Part shown: positions 44,969 through 56,568 of the stretch, one piece after another
How positions within the stretch are numbered: the stretch's first letter is position 1
Layout: each line of letters starts with the position of its first letter
DNA from: Gammaproteobacteria bacterium
GTDB lineage: Bacteria > Pseudomonadota > Gammaproteobacteria > JAADGQ01
Length of the DNA: 61,386 nt
Direction: 5' to 3'
Assembly (NCBI GenBank): GCA_021648145.1
Contig: JAKITI010000016.1
Span: 1-61,386 of the forward strand
The notes under the pieces: model-generated
Database searches by the model: none
Told to the model about the DNA's origin: nothing
What the model saw: the letters and a program-made list of their open reading frames with translations, nothing else
Made by a program: the position numbers and the translations under genes

Positions 44969-46186
44969 ATGTCAAAGTTAGTCAAGCCTCACGGTAGTGA
45001 TGAACTAAAACCGTTGTTGCTGGAGGGTGACGAACGGGCATCTGAACTGGCGCGTGCTAAAAAAATGCCACAAGTCAAAGTGAGCTCACGCGAAGTGGGC
45101 GATCTCATTATGATGGGAATTGGTGGTTTCACTCCATTAGCAGGCTTTATGACACACGCTGACTGGTCAGGTGTGTGTGATGGCATGAAATTGTCTAATG
45201 GTCTGTTCTGGCCGATTCCTATTACTTTATCGACTGATGAAGGTACAGCCAACAGTATTGATCTGGGAGCTGAAGTCGCATTGGTGAATCGTGAAAATGA
45301 TGAAATCATGGCGACAATGAAAGTCACAGAAAAATACAGCATTGATAAAGCGCATGAATGCATGATGGTTTTCAAAACGACCGATGAAGATCACCCAGGT
45401 GTTGCGATGGTAATGGCGCAAGGTGATGTGAATTTGGCGGGTTCGGTTAAAGTGCTGTCAGAAGGTAGCTTTCCAGTAGAGTTTGCAGATACTTATATGA
45501 CCCCCGCGCAGACTCGTAAAATTTTTGAAGAGAAAAGTTGGTATACCATCGCTGCTTTCCAAACACGTAATCCAATGCATCGCTCGCACGAGTATTTGGT
45601 AAAAATTGCAGTTGAAATCTGTGATGGCGTGATGATTCATTCGTTACTGGGTAAGTTAAAGCCAGGTGATATTCCTGCTGATGTACGTAGCAATGCAATT
45701 GGTGAGCTAATTGATAAACATTTTGTAAAAGATACTGTATTACAAGCGGGCTACCCACTGGATATGCGTTATGCTGGGCCGCGTGAGGCTCTATTGCACG
45801 CGCTGTTTCGCCAAAACTACGGTTGTTCACACCTGATCGTTGGGCGTGATCATGCGGGTGTGGGCGATTATTATGGACCATTTGATGCGCACCATATTTT
45901 TGATGAAATCCCTGCGGATGCGTTGGAAACCAAACCGCTTAAAATTGACTGGACTTTCTGGTGTTACGAGTGTGCTGGCATGGCCTCCATGAAAACTTGT
46001 CCTCATGAGGCGAAGGATAGACTCTTGTTGTCAGGGTCAAAACTGCGCAAAGCACTTTCTGAAGGTGATGATGTGCCAGCAGAGTTTAGTCGCCCTGAAG
46101 TGTTGAAAATTTTGCGTGAATATTATGCAGGCTTGAAAGATGATGAGAAGGTTGAAGTAAAGCTGAGCGGTCATTCAGCCAGATAG
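44969..46186 (+). CDS. sat: Sulfate adenylyltransferase (ATP sulfurylase, Sat type)
   Basis: A 405-aa protein from ATG 44969, chosen for AAGGAG 8 nt upstream. PUA-like N-terminal domain ([20 protein letters not shown]), then the catalytic motifs [30 protein letters not shown] and [13 protein letters not shown]. This is the homo-oligomeric Sat of dissimilatory sulfur metabolism, which in sulfur oxidisers runs APS + PPi to sulfate + ATP, as opposed to the CysDN assimilatory enzyme. aprAB is not in the window. Strong terminator 25 nt downstream. Confidence 0.96.
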   Translation: MSKLVKPHGSDELKPLLLEGDERASELARAKKMPQVKVSSREVGDLIMMGIGGFTPLAGFMTHADWSGVCDGMKLSNGLFWPIPITLSTDEGTANSIDLGAEVALVNRENDEIMATMKVTEKYSIDKAHECMMVFKTTDEDHPGVAMVMAQGDVNLAGSVKVLSEGSFPVEFADTYMTPAQTRKIFEEKSWYTIAAFQTRNPMHRSHEYLVKIAVEICDGVMIHSLLGKLKPGDIPADVRSNAIGELIDKHFVKDTVLQAGYPLDMRYAGPREALLHALFRQNYGCSHLIVGRDHAGVGDYYGPFDAHHIFDEIPADALETKPLKIDWTFWCYECAGMASMKTCPHEAKDRLLLSGSKLRKALSEGDDVPAEFSRPEVLKILREYYAGLKDDEKVEVKLSGHSAR

Positions 46187-46210
46187 TTTTAACTTGATTT
46201 TAGTCTTACA

Positions 46211-46240
46211 AAAAAGCCGCATTAATATGCGGCTTTTTTT
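46211..46240 (+). terminator. Strong Rho-independent terminator of sat
   Basis: AAAAAGCCGCAT (46211-46222), TAAT loop, ATGCGGCTTTTT (46227-46238), continuing in T. Also usable by the convergent pgm transcript because of the flanking A tract. Confidence 0.9.
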
Positions 46241-46290
46241 GGTGATTATTTCATGGTTTTATAATATTAATGGTGACTTCTGTGTTGCCA

Positions 46291-47937
<1,647 letters not shown>

Positions 47938-48060
47938 TTATTAATATAAAAGAGGGTGTATTACGTACAGTATCGGTAGACCTTGAAAAACTGGTAGGTC
48001 GAACCCACTATTTTGCCATCGTTTGTTAATAAATGGAAAAATAAGGGGAAATATCCTGTC

Positions 48061-49953
48061 ATGACGATTGAATCACATAAAGAGACGCTCGGTTTTCAAA
48101 CTGAAGTCAATCAGCTTTTGAAACTGATGATCAACTCGCTTTATTCCAATAAAGAAATTTTTTTACGGGAATTGATTTCCAATGCCTCTGATGCGTGCGA
48201 TAAATTACGTTTTGAAGCGCTGGCAGATGACGCGTTGTATGAAGGCGACAGTGATTTCAAAATCAAAGTCGATTTTGATAAAGAAAAACGTACCATTACG
48301 ATTACTGATAATGGTATCGGTATGACTCGTGAAGAGGTGGTGGATCATATTGGTACGATTGCCAAGTCGGGTACAAAGCAGTTCATGTCAGCACTGACGG
48401 GTGATCAGGCGAAAGATTCCCACTTGATCGGCCAGTTTGGTGTGGGTTTTTATTCAGCATTTATTGTTGCAGACAAAGTGACATTGACCACCCGTAAAGC
48501 AGGTTTGGGTCATGAGCATGGAGCGCGTTGGGAATCTGAAGCTGAAGGCACCTACTCACTGGAAACAGTTGAAAAAACAGCTCGCGGTACTGAGATTGTT
48601 TTGCACCTTAAAGAGGGTGAAGATGAGCTGTTAGAGAGCTACCAATTACGCTCAATTATCACGCGCTATTCAGATCACATCAATTTGCCGATCGAAATGA
48701 AATCAACAGAAGAAGGCAAAGAAGATGAATATGAAGCGGTGAATCGTGCTTCAGCTTTATGGGTTCGCCCTAAGCAGGAAGTCACAGAAGAAGAATACAA
48801 TGAGTTTTACAAACATGTTGCACATGATTTCGAAGATCCGCTGACATATATTCATAATCATGTTGAAGGTACACAGTCTTATATTTCATTACTTTACATT
48901 CCTAAACGGGCTCCTTTTGATCTGTATGAAAGAGAGCGTTCTCACGGAATTAAACTGTACGTAAAGCGTGTGTTTATTATGGAGGATGCGGATCAGCTAA
49001 TGCCAACTTATCTGCGCTTTGTTCGTGGAGTGATTGATTCTGATGATTTGCCATTGAATATTTCGCGTGAAATATTACAGAAGAATCAGCAGATTGATAA
49101 GTTGCGTTCAGCCTCGGTTTCCCGAATTTTGGGCAGACTGGAAAAAATGGCAAAAAATGAGCAAGAGACTTACGCTGAGTTCTGGAAAACTTTTGGCAAA
49201 GTAATGAAAGAGGGGGTTGCAGAAGATACTGCAAACCGTGAACGCATCGCCAAGCTGTTACGTTTCTCTTCTACTCATAATGACAATGATGTTGAAGATG
49301 TCTCTTTGGATGCGTATATCGAGCGCATGAAAGAGGGGCAGAAAGATATCTACTATATTACTACCGATAGTTATGCTGCAGCCATTGGCAGCCCACACTT
49401 GGAAGTATTCCGCAAAAAAGGCATTGAAGTGTTGTTGATGCATGAGCGTGTGGATGACTGGATGATCTCTTATTTGAATGAGTTTGAAGGGAAGTCACTG
49501 AAGTCCATTGCTAAAGGAACTCTGGATCTGGGTGATCTGGAAGATAAAGAGGAAAAAGAGGCGCAAAAAGAGACGGAAGAAACGTTTAAGCCTCTTGTTG
49601 AAAAAATGCAGAAAGCGATTGGTGATCAAGTTAAAGAGGTTCGTGTCAGTCATCGCTTAACTGACTCTCCATCATGTCTGGTTGTTGAGGAGAATGACAT
49701 GGGAGCAAGTTTGCAAAAGCTGATGAAAGAAGCCGGGCATAACATGCCGGAAGTCACTCCAATTATGGAGATTAACCCAGATCATGCCTTGGTTGAGTTT
49801 ATTAAAGCTGAAAATGACGAAGAACGCTTTAAGGAATGGAGCTTGCTGTTGTTTGATCAAGCACTGTTGACCGAAGGCGGACAGCTTAATGATCCTGTTG
49901 CATTTGTTCGTCGTATGAACGGATTGCTGCTGGGTGATAAAAAAGCGGCGTAA
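48061..49953 (+). CDS. htpG: Molecular chaperone HtpG (Hsp90)
   Basis: A 630-aa Hsp90 from ATG 48061 (AGGGGAAA upstream; an in-frame ATG 48 nt earlier lacks an RBS). ATPase motifs [29 protein letters not shown] and [11 protein letters not shown]; middle-domain [14 protein letters not shown] and [21 protein letters not shown]. Length normal. Likely heat-inducible, but I see no convincing sigma-32 box. A long inverted repeat follows. Confidence 0.97.
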   Translation: MTIESHKETLGFQTEVNQLLKLMINSLYSNKEIFLRELISNASDACDKLRFEALADDALYEGDSDFKIKVDFDKEKRTITITDNGIGMTREEVVDHIGTIAKSGTKQFMSALTGDQAKDSHLIGQFGVGFYSAFIVADKVTLTTRKAGLGHEHGARWESEAEGTYSLETVEKTARGTEIVLHLKEGEDELLESYQLRSIITRYSDHINLPIEMKSTEEGKEDEYEAVNRASALWVRPKQEVTEEEYNEFYKHVAHDFEDPLTYIHNHVEGTQSYISLLYIPKRAPFDLYERERSHGIKLYVKRVFIMEDADQLMPTYLRFVRGVIDSDDLPLNISREILQKNQQIDKLRSASVSRILGRLEKMAKNEQETYAEFWKTFGKVMKEGVAEDTANRERIAKLLRFSSTHNDNDVEDVSLDAYIERMKEGQKDIYYITTDSYAAAIGSPHLEVFRKKGIEVLLMHERVDDWMISYLNEFEGKSLKSIAKGTLDLGDLEDKEEKEAQKETEETFKPLVEKMQKAIGDQVKEVRVSHRLTDSPSCLVVEENDMGASLQKLMKEAGHNMPEVTPIMEINPDHALVEFIKAENDEERFKEWSLLLFDQALLTEGGQLNDPVAFVRRMNGLLLGDKKAA

Positions 49954-49962
49954 TATATATGG

Positions 49963-50000
49963 CCTAAATTCTGCAAGCATTATCGCTTGCAGAATTTAGG
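49963..50000. terminator. Perfect 16-bp inverted repeat after htpG
   Basis: CCTAAATTCTGCAAGC (49963-49978), loop ATTATC, GCTTGCAGAATTTAGG (49985-50000), all 16 pairs matched. No T tract follows, so it may be a terminator of the extended type or an RNA-processing stem. The following ~230 nt up to rpsD hold no convincing gene. Confidence 0.6.
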
Positions 50001-50232
50001 TATGAGGGAGTCGAGAAGCGGGTCATCCAGCCTTCTTGATATATTGATTTATACAGAGTGTTCGTGTATAAAGCTCGTTCGCAATCCGCCTTATGGAAGT
50101 GGTTTTGATCACTTTTTCGATAAATGCGGCACGGGAAGTTATTGCGATGTCTGTTTTTTTACAGATGATCCCAACTTTTTAATTACCGATTTTTAATTAA
50201 TTATTAAAGCGTGAAGGTAGAGGAAATATATT

Positions 50233-50853
50233 ATGGCTGGAAGTAATCAGCGCACAATCCCCAAGTACAAAATTTGTCGTCGTCTGGGCGAAAATTTATG
50301 GGGACGCAGTAAATGTCCAACAAATTCTAAAGGAACACGTCCGGGTCAGCATGGCGCTAAACGTGCTAAAACAACGGATTATGGTGTTCAGTTACGTGAA
50401 AAACAGAAAATTAAAGGCTACTATGGCAGCATCAGTGAAAAGCAGTTTCGCGCTATTTTCAAAGAAGCTGCGCGCCGTAAAGGTGATACTTCAGAAAACC
50501 TGATCGGACTGCTTGAGTCGCGTCTTGATGCGATCGTTTATCGTATGAATTTTGTACCGACTGTTTTTGCTGCACGTCAGTTTGTTAACCACAAGCATGT
50601 CACTGTTAATGGTGTGGTTGTTAATATTCCATCTTATCGTTGCAAGCCTGGCGATATTATTGAAGTACGTGAGAAGAGCCAGAAAATTCCAATGGTCGTT
50701 GAAGCGTTACAAAAAATGGAACGCGATATTCCTGATTACTTTACGATGGAAGAAAATGTGAAAGGAACTTTTAAAGAGATTCCTGTGATCAATGATGTTC
50801 CTTATCCTGTTCAAATGAGTCCAAATCTTGTTGTGGAATTTTATTCTCGTTAA
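50233..50853 (+). CDS. rpsD: Stand-alone ribosomal protein S4 paralogue
   Basis: A 206-aa S4. The core S4 RNA-binding domain is intact: [44 protein letters not shown], ending [10 protein letters not shown]. The N-terminus ([21 protein letters not shown]) and C-terminus ([17 protein letters not shown]) follow the alphaproteobacterial/Legionella-like S4 type rather than the usual gammaproteobacterial S4. It is isolated from any ribosomal operon, with its own RBS (GAGGAAA) and terminator. An additional rpsD in the alpha operon is expected elsewhere. A 42-nt scrap of this gene occurs at 8633-8674. May be an alternative-condition (e.g. low zinc) S4; only two Cys remain in the N-terminus. Confidence 0.93.
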   Translation: MAGSNQRTIPKYKICRRLGENLWGRSKCPTNSKGTRPGQHGAKRAKTTDYGVQLREKQKIKGYYGSISEKQFRAIFKEAARRKGDTSENLIGLLESRLDAIVYRMNFVPTVFAARQFVNHKHVTVNGVVVNIPSYRCKPGDIIEVREKSQKIPMVVEALQKMERDIPDYFTMEENVKGTFKEIPVINDVPYPVQMSPNLVVEFYSR

Positions 50854-50873
50854 GGTTTTTCATTGACCTTGAT

Positions 50874-50902
50874 AAAAAGCCTGACTTCAGTCGGGCTTTT
50901 TT
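50874..50902 (+). terminator. Rho-independent terminator of rpsD
   Basis: AAAAGCCTGAC, loop TTCA, GTCGGGCTTTTTT: 7-bp GC-rich stem with one G-U extended by A-T pairs, followed by T. It also lies at the 3' end of convergent pstB. Confidence 0.88.
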
Positions 50903-50926
50903 GTGCTTTTTAAAAAGTAATATTTT

Positions 50927-51694
50927 TTAGCAGTCACACACACTCCACTTTAAAAACTCGCGGCTCTCAATACGCTGTGGCTGCTTAAAAAAATCAGAGC
51001 CAGCCGCTTGCTCGATGATTCGTCCTTCACAAATAAAAATAACCTGCTTGCTGATGCGCATTGCTTGAGCAATGTCGTGCGTGACACAGAGCATCGGGAT
51101 TGTTTCTGAGAGATCAAATAATGATTGTTCAATAAGTTGTTTAGATTTAGGGTCAAGTGAAGCGGTAGGTTCATCAAGCAATAAGAGACCAGGTTTAATG
51201 GCTAATGCTCTGGCTAGACACAAACGCTGTTGTTGGCCAATAGAAAGATGACGGGCAGGCATCTCCAGGCGATTCTTGACTTCATCCCATAAGGCAGCAG
51301 CACGTAAACAGCGCTCAACTAATTCATGAGCTTTACGGCGTTGATTAAATCCACGGATTCCAAAAGTAACATTTCTATAAACAGAGCGAGGAAAAACACA
51401 GGGTTTTTGACCAATTAACCCTACATGTCGGCGTAATGCAGTCATGCCACCAGGCCACTTTCGTGTGTCGTGTCCCGCAACGCATACCGAGCCTGTCCAG
51501 TGTTGTAATAGACCATTTAAACAATGTAGCAAGGAGCTTTTCCCTGCACCTGATGGCCCAATCAACGTTGTAATTCCAGTCGAAGGCAAGTTAAAAGATA
51601 GGTCGTGTAAAATGGTATCCCCTTGTATTGCCAAGCTCAGGTTTTGAACTTGAAAAAAAGGAGTGCAGTTTTTGGTTTTTTGAATGGCTTGCAT
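50927..51694 (-). CDS. pstB: Phosphate ABC transporter ATP-binding protein PstB-like
   Basis: About 255 aa. Walker A GPSGAGKSS, Q-loop region GLIGQKPCVFPRSVYRNV, signature LSIGQQQRL (variant of LSGGQ), Walker B PGLLLLDEPTASLDP, H-loop CVTHDI. The FPRSVYRNVTFG and EVKNRLEMPARHLS segments resemble PstB (YDNVAFG.., VKDRL). ATG 51694 is preferred to a GTG 9 nt upstream. It is 3.1 kb from pstA/C/S and separated from them by an envelope operon on the other strand. Somewhat divergent, so another substrate is possible; phosphate is inferred from context. Confidence 0.85.
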   Translation of the reverse strand: MQAIQKTKNCTPFFQVQNLSLAIQGDTILHDLSFNLPSTGITTLIGPSGAGKSSLLHCLNGLLQHWTGSVCVAGHDTRKWPGGMTALRRHVGLIGQKPCVFPRSVYRNVTFGIRGFNQRRKAHELVERCLRAAALWDEVKNRLEMPARHLSIGQQQRLCLARALAIKPGLLLLDEPTASLDPKSKQLIEQSLFDLSETIPMLCVTHDIAQAMRISKQVIFICEGRIIEQAAGSDFFKQPQRIESREFLKWSVCDC

Positions 51695-51814
51695 ATTGAA
51701 CACTCTAAAATTAACTTTATCTGTAGTTAAGGTTATATCAATTATAGATGTGCAGTCATCTTCGCAAGACGTTATAGTGCGTGTGTGATGAGCTTATTGG
51801 TGGCAGGAGTGCAG

Positions 51815-53221
51815 ATGAAAGTGAAGGGGGTCGTGGTATGGGGGTTGTTTTGCGCCGTCCTGCTGAGCGGCTGTGCGACTAATTCACTCTTCAGCCCTTA
51901 CCCATTGCAGGCGGAAGTCATCAAGCAAAAAATCATGGCAGGTGAATTTTCTGCCGCGCAAATGTTACTGGGAAAACAGAGTCAGGGCGCAGACAAAATA
52001 CTCTATCTAATGGAGCGGGGGCGTATCTCCCAGATCGCCGGGAACATTGATGCAAGTGTGCAGGATTTTGAACAGGTGCTGGATCTATTTGAGGCGAATG
52101 AGGCCGCAGCAAAAATGACCGCTTCAGGTGCTATCAGCAAGGCTGGAGCCATAATGCTGAATGAAAATGCGATGCCGTATCGTGGTGAAACTTATGAACG
52201 CGTTTTTGTTCACAGTTTTCAGGCGCTGAACTTCCTTAACCAGCGAAACCTTGAGGCGGCCGCTGTTGAGGTACGGCGTGCCAATCTTGAGCAACAACAA
52301 GCGTTGCTTGAGTATGAGGATGATCTGAATAAGGCGGAACAGCAGGATACAAAAGCCAGAAATAAAGCGATGATCCTTGCTAATAACAGGAATTATAAAC
52401 AGAAGTTTTCATCATTGACTTCACTCTCATCCAAAGTCAAAAACTCTTTTCAAAATGCCTATACCTTCTATATATCAGGTCTGATTTATGAGATTAATGG
52501 CGAATACAATGATGCTTACATCGACTATAAAAAGGCGCTGGAGATCTATCCCGATAACAGTTATTTGCGTGGTGATGTAGTACGTTTGGCGCGGTACCTC
52601 GGAATGGAAGAGGATCTGGAACGAATCAAGGGTAGGGTTTCTGAAGAAAAAATGGTATCTCTGGCCAAGGGAGAGAGTCGGGTGGTTGTGCTTTATGAAC
52701 AGGGGTATGCGCCAGAAAAGCAGGAAATTAATCTTTTTCTTGATCTGTACGGAGTGCCTAATAATATGGTATTTCCGACCTACGTGAATCATAAAAAAAA
52801 TTATCGTCCACTGGTTGTTGGGTTAAGTGGTGATCGCCTTGGTGAAACTGAGACGATCGTCGAAATTTCTGCAATGGCAGCCAAGGCATTGGAAGAGCGG
52901 CTTCCAGGAATCATTGTTCGGCAGGGGTTGCGTGCCATTGCTCGCGAGCATTGGAGTGATCGTCATCAGGATAATCTCTTTGGTGCGCTGGCGGGATTGG
53001 GGCAACTATTATTAAACCGTGCTGATCTGCGTAGTTGGTTGACGTTACCTGCCGAGGTGCAGATTCTGCATACCGTTGTGAATGGAGGGCAGCAGACATT
53101 GACGTTGAGCAATGGGCTTTATAATGATGAGATGAGCATTCAGGTTTCCCCTGGGCAGACTACGGTGATACATGTCATTGCCGCTGGTGGTCGATTGCAC
53201 ACACGGGCAATAACGTTATAG
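51815..53221 (+). CDS. COG3014-type lipoprotein
   Basis: 468 aa from ATG 51815 (GGAG upstream; the open frame starts 30 nt earlier). Lipoprotein signal with LLSGC. TPR-like helices in the middle (FHYISGLIYEINGEYNDAYIDYKKALEIYPDN region, ~230-265) and a beta-rich C-terminus ending HTVVNGGQQTLTLSNG. Members of COG3014 occur next to YcfL and LpoB homologues, as here. Function not defined; likely an outer-membrane partner of the two downstream lipoproteins. First gene of a four-gene operon. Confidence 0.85.
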   Translation: MKVKGVVVWGLFCAVLLSGCATNSLFSPYPLQAEVIKQKIMAGEFSAAQMLLGKQSQGADKILYLMERGRISQIAGNIDASVQDFEQVLDLFEANEAAAKMTASGAISKAGAIMLNENAMPYRGETYERVFVHSFQALNFLNQRNLEAAAVEVRRANLEQQQALLEYEDDLNKAEQQDTKARNKAMILANNRNYKQKFSSLTSLSSKVKNSFQNAYTFYISGLIYEINGEYNDAYIDYKKALEIYPDNSYLRGDVVRLARYLGMEEDLERIKGRVSEEKMVSLAKGESRVVVLYEQGYAPEKQEINLFLDLYGVPNNMVFPTYVNHKKNYRPLVVGLSGDRLGETETIVEISAMAAKALEERLPGIIVRQGLRAIAREHWSDRHQDNLFGALAGLGQLLLNRADLRSWLTLPAEVQILHTVVNGGQQTLTLSNGLYNDEMSIQVSPGQTTVIHVIAAGGRLHTRAITL

Positions 53222-53245
53222 AATGAATATATATGGAGTATTCAA

Positions 53246-53680
53246 ATGAAAAGAGTCGAAATGAGTCAACATAACCGCTATATAAAGGTGCTTCCTTTGA
53301 TGCTGTTCGTGATGTTACTGAGTGGTTGCAGTACCTCGGGCATTGAAGCGATTGGTCAACCTAGTGCGGCTGGTACTGAAGTTAAAAAGCACTTGCTGAT
53401 ACATAATGATGCACTCGCCAAAAAAATTACGATTTCAGATATGCGCAGTCGAGAGGTGGGTGGATTGCTTGAAGTCAGGTTGAAACTGACCAACCTGACT
53501 GGCAGTGATAAAGAGGTGTCATATCGTTTTTCCTGGTTTGATCACGATGAGTTTGAAGTTGAAGCGGGTACGGATGGCTGGACTCCTGTGAGCTTGCATG
53601 GCGCACAGAGTGTTAGCGTGTATGGTGTCGCACCAAATAGCTCTGTGAAGAGTTACCGATTAAATGTAAAGGGGCAGTAA
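53246..53680 (+). CDS. YcfL-like lipoprotein (DUF1425)
   Basis: A 144-aa protein with lipobox VMLLSGC (Cys29). DUF1425 body: KITISDMRSREVGGLLEVRLKLTNLTGSDKEVSYRFSWFDHDEFEVE and a final KSYRLNVKGQ strand, an immunoglobulin-like fold. GGAG RBS. Its stop directly abuts lpoB (0 nt), so the pair is co-translated. In E. coli ycfL is next to lpoB in the same way. Confidence 0.9.
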   Translation: MKRVEMSQHNRYIKVLPLMLFVMLLSGCSTSGIEAIGQPSAAGTEVKKHLLIHNDALAKKITISDMRSREVGGLLEVRLKLTNLTGSDKEVSYRFSWFDHDEFEVEAGTDGWTPVSLHGAQSVSVYGVAPNSSVKSYRLNVKGQ

Positions 53681-54292
53681 ATGTCGATGAAAAAATATTC
53701 AACTCTGGCTGGAATATTATGGGTCACCGTATCGCTGCTGCTATTGCAAGGTTGTGCAAACAAGGTGGGTTACAAGGATGCCACTGAAGTTGAAACAACG
53801 AGCGTTGAGTTTGGTTCTACGGATTTACAACAAATGGCCACGAAAATGGTTGACTCATTGTTGGCTTTCCCTCCGATTGTAGAGGCGACCAGTCAGCGTC
53901 GTCCGGTGATGTTTGTTGAGAAAATCAAAAACAAGACCACGGAGCATATTGATACAGAGTCGATCACAGATACAATTTCCACCCGCCTTCTACGTTCCGG
54001 AAAATTCCGTTTTGTTGATATGACCAAAGTAACCGAAGTGCGCGATCAGTTAGCGTTTCAGAACGAAAGCGGTATGGTCGATCGTAACAGTGCTGTGCAA
54101 ATCGGTCGTCAGATCGGTGCTGAATATATGATGTATGGCAACTTGAGCAGTATTGTGAAAAGGAGCAGTAGTGTGAAGGATGTCTATTACAAATTGACGC
54201 TGAAAGTGATGCATATTGAAAGTGGGATGATTGAATGGTCTGATGAAAAAGAGATCCGCAAACAGCGTGAGAAATCACTGTTCGGATTGTGA
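53681..54292 (+). CDS. lpoB: Penicillin-binding protein activator LpoB-like lipoprotein
   Basis: A 203-aa protein with lipobox LLLQGC. The LpoB domain is clear: QQMATKMVDSLLAFPPI, MFVEKIKNKTTEHIDTESITDTISTRLLRSGKFRFVD, and then GRQIGAEYMMYGNLSSIVKRSS, with EIRKQREKSLFGL at the end. LpoB spans from the outer membrane to activate PBP1B; LpoB-like proteins outside Enterobacteria may serve other roles. It has no long Pro-rich linker, which E. coli LpoB has. Confidence 0.92.
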   Translation: MSMKKYSTLAGILWVTVSLLLLQGCANKVGYKDATEVETTSVEFGSTDLQQMATKMVDSLLAFPPIVEATSQRRPVMFVEKIKNKTTEHIDTESITDTISTRLLRSGKFRFVDMTKVTEVRDQLAFQNESGMVDRNSAVQIGRQIGAEYMMYGNLSSIVKRSSSVKDVYYKLTLKVMHIESGMIEWSDEKEIRKQREKSLFGL

Positions 54293-54307
54293 TTAAGGAG
54301 GGTTGAA

Positions 54308-54865
54308 ATGAAACTGAAATCAAAAGTTGTTCTTGCCACGATGGCGATATTGGCATCACCTGTTATTAATGCAGCCGATTCAGATATTGTCACCAGCCAC
54401 AGCAAGATAGGTCAGGGGTTTGCCCCTTATCTCGGTGTTAATCTAGGAAGTGCCAAGTATGATCTGGCAAATGACAGTTCGCCTTCATTCTCTATTTTTG
54501 GTGGGCTGAAATTGAATGAGCTGTTGTCTATTGAGCTGGGTTTTGTCGATTTTGGTGATGTTGATGCCGTCTCTGTAAAGAGTGAAGCTAGTACACTTTA
54601 TGGTAGTGTGGTGGCCAATGCTGATTTGTCAAATGAATTAACGGCTTTTGTACAGATTGGGCTGGCTAATTGGGACTATGATGTGGGTGCGGTGAATGAC
54701 TCCAGTGTTGATGTTTTTTTTGGAGGAGGGTTGAACTATGAAGTTGGGCGTAATCTGACGGCTCGTTTCGCCATTCAGAAGTTTTCAATGGATGCTAAAA
54801 TTTCGAATACTGCGGTGGATGAAGATATTCTGAATGTAAACTTTGGTCTTTTGTACCAGTTTTAG
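54308..54865 (+). CDS. Outer-membrane beta-barrel protein (OmpX/OmpA-like fold)
   Basis: A 185-aa protein. Signal peptide ending SPVINAA, then alternating strands typical of an eight-stranded barrel: GFAPYLGVNLGSAKYDL, FSIFGGLKLNELLSIELGFVDFGD, TAFVQIGLANWDYDVG, VDVFFGGGLNYEVG, LTARFAIQKFSMDA, and a terminal NVNFGLLYQF with C-terminal Phe, the barrel-assembly signal. AAGGAGG RBS. Last gene of the COG3014-YcfL-LpoB operon; convergent with pstA (15 nt). Confidence 0.88.
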   Translation: MKLKSKVVLATMAILASPVINAADSDIVTSHSKIGQGFAPYLGVNLGSAKYDLANDSSPSFSIFGGLKLNELLSIELGFVDFGDVDAVSVKSEASTLYGSVVANADLSNELTAFVQIGLANWDYDVGAVNDSSVDVFFGGGLNYEVGRNLTARFAIQKFSMDAKISNTAVDEDILNVNFGLLYQF

Positions 54866-54880
54866 GCGCGTGAATACCGC

Positions 54881-55714
54881 TCATGATGCTCCTGCTTTTT
54901 TTAATACGCGTGCCGCGATTCCAAAAAATGCGATTAAGGTGATCAATACGGCGGCACTGCCCCATGCAGTGCTTACAGCAAGTGGATTTGAGCCTTCCTG
55001 GGCAAGATAAAATATGTGTGTTTGAAGGGTGGGGACGGGTGAGAAAATTGAGTCTGGCCATTGTACACCTGAAAAAATGGTGGCGGTAAAAAGAATCGGG
55101 GCTGTTTCACTCAAAGCGCGGGCAACTCCCAGTAGCAAACCGGTCAAAATATTAGGCCACGCCTCTGGAAACCAAACCCGCCAAACCACTTCACTGTCCG
55201 ATAAGCCTAATGAACGTGCGGCATTCGTATTGTTAGCTGGGATACGTTGAATGGCAGATATCGTATTTAATACCATGAGTGGAAGTACCACGACTGCTAA
55301 AATAACGATGCCACTGGCCAGTGAAATTCCCCACTTTAAAGCATGTACAAAAATGATTAAACCGCATAAGCCAAATACGATCGGTGGAATACCTTGAAGG
55401 GTATTGAGTAGGGAATTTAACCACTGTTGCTGCCAGGGTGAAGCGAATAACTTGTGATAGAGAGCCGTACCGAGCGCAAAAGGGGCTGCGAGTAAACATG
55501 CGCCCAAGGCTAAAATCAGTGAGCCTGTGAGTTGTGGCAAAATACCGCCGGACACGCCAAACTCAACCCCATCCTCTGCTGTACTGATAAACTCTAAATT
55601 CAGCACGGGCAGGGCTTGCCAGAAAATATAGATCAAACAGAGCGCAGGAAGTAGCAGCGCAGGCAGTGCCAGTAAAATAATCACAGACTTTGTAAATACA
55701 TCACGCTGTATCAT
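54881..55714 (-). CDS. pstA: Phosphate ABC transporter permease PstA
   Basis: 277 aa from ATG 55714, which overlaps the pstC stop (ATGA); the frame is open further upstream inside pstC but that part is antisense-like to it and not used. Six TM helices, with the ABC-permease EAA-like loop RSLGLSDSEVVWRVWFPEAWPNILTGLLLGVARAL. HWGI-like IPPIVFGLCGLIIFV is PstA/PstC typical. Forms the membrane channel with PstC. Confidence 0.93.
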   Translation of the reverse strand: MIQRDVFTKSVIILLALPALLLPALCLIYIFWQALPVLNLEFISTAEDGVEFGVSGGILPQLTGSLILALGACLLAAPFALGTALYHKLFASPWQQQWLNSLLNTLQGIPPIVFGLCGLIIFVHALKWGISLASGIVILAVVVLPLMVLNTISAIQRIPANNTNAARSLGLSDSEVVWRVWFPEAWPNILTGLLLGVARALSETAPILFTATIFSGVQWPDSIFSPVPTLQTHIFYLAQEGSNPLAVSTAWGSAAVLITLIAFFGIAARVLKKAGAS

Positions 55715-56568
55715 GGTTTTTTTAGGGCTTCTGTTGGTGTGGTTGGGCGTAGGGAAATCACAGCCACGGCCATAGCAAATAAAGCCAATAGAAGGCCGCA
55801 AGCCATCAAAGCAGACCAATGAATGGAGTCCACTCCGGCTTCGGCCATTTCACGGCCGAGCCTGGATGTCAGTGTTTGGGCGGGTTCGAGCAAGTTGTAC
55901 CAAGGTTCAGGAATGCGATCAATTGAACCCACAACCAGCATAACGGCAATGGTCTCACCCATAGCTCGGCCCATGGCGAGCAGTGTAGCAGTGCGAACGT
56001 AAGGCCATGATTCAGGAATCATAATTCTAAGCAAACGCTCACTCCAGTCCAGCCCCAGATTAGTTGCGGCTTCTTTCTGGGCTTTGGAAACACTGTATAT
56101 GGCATCTTCTGATAACAGCATGATCGTGGGTAAAATCATAAGAGCGAGAAGCAAACCTGCGGCAAGCAGGCTCCGGCCTGAGAGTAAATCGAATTGCACT
56201 TCAATAATGGGGAGAAGTACCCATAGCCCGATCAAACCGTAAACCACCGAGGGAATACCTGCGAGCAGCTCCATACCAAAGCGAACGAATTGCCGAGCAG
56301 GTTCGGATAACAGTTCAGCACTGAAAAGCGCAGCAGAAAACCCCAAGGGAACTGCAATCAATAGTGCGAGTGAAACACTCCAAAGTGTACCAATAACGGC
56401 AGGTAGCATGCCGTATAACGCCTCATAAGGGTACCACTCTGTTTCAAATAAAAAAGTGAATCCCTGAGATTGAACCAGAGGCCAGGATGCTTGTACCAAA
56501 AATCCGATGACTAAAAAAATTGTGGCCGTGGCGAGTGCGGCTGAAAGTGTGCAATAGAGCTTTAACAT
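55711..56568 (-). CDS. pstC: Phosphate ABC transporter permease PstC
   Basis: A 285-aa permease. LLAGIPSVVYGLIGLWVLLP and the EAA loop ATNLGLDWSERLLRIMIPESWPYVRTATLLAMGRAMGET are PstC-like. TM segments at ~10-30, 60-85, 105-130, 145-165, 200-225 and 255-275. It overlaps pstS by 1 nt and pstA by 4 nt, so pstSCA is translationally coupled. pstB, phoU and phoBR are not in this operon. Confidence 0.94.
   Translation of the reverse strand: MLKLYCTLSAALATATIFLVIGFLVQASWPLVQSQGFTFLFETEWYPYEALYGMLPAVIGTLWSVSLALLIAVPLGFSAALFSAELLSEPARQFVRFGMELLAGIPSVVYGLIGLWVLLPIIEVQFDLLSGRSLLAAGLLLALMILPTIMLLSEDAIYSVSKAQKEAATNLGLDWSERLLRIMIPESWPYVRTATLLAMGRAMGETIAVMLVVGSIDRIPEPWYNLLEPAQTLTSRLGREMAEAGVDSIHWSALMACGLLLALFAMAVAVISLRPTTPTEALKKP

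Noticed and set aside
45447-45881. 144-codon minus-strand frame within sat
   Set aside because: Antisense to the conserved catalytic part of ATP sulfurylase; His-rich sequence is typical of a reverse-frame shadow.
49987-50196. 69-codon plus-strand frame between htpG and rpsD
   Set aside because: It starts inside the 16-bp inverted repeat, has no RBS and no familiar sequence; treated as noncoding.
53964-54405. Two minus-strand frames across lpoB and the barrel gene
   Set aside because: Antisense to well-supported lipoprotein and barrel genes.
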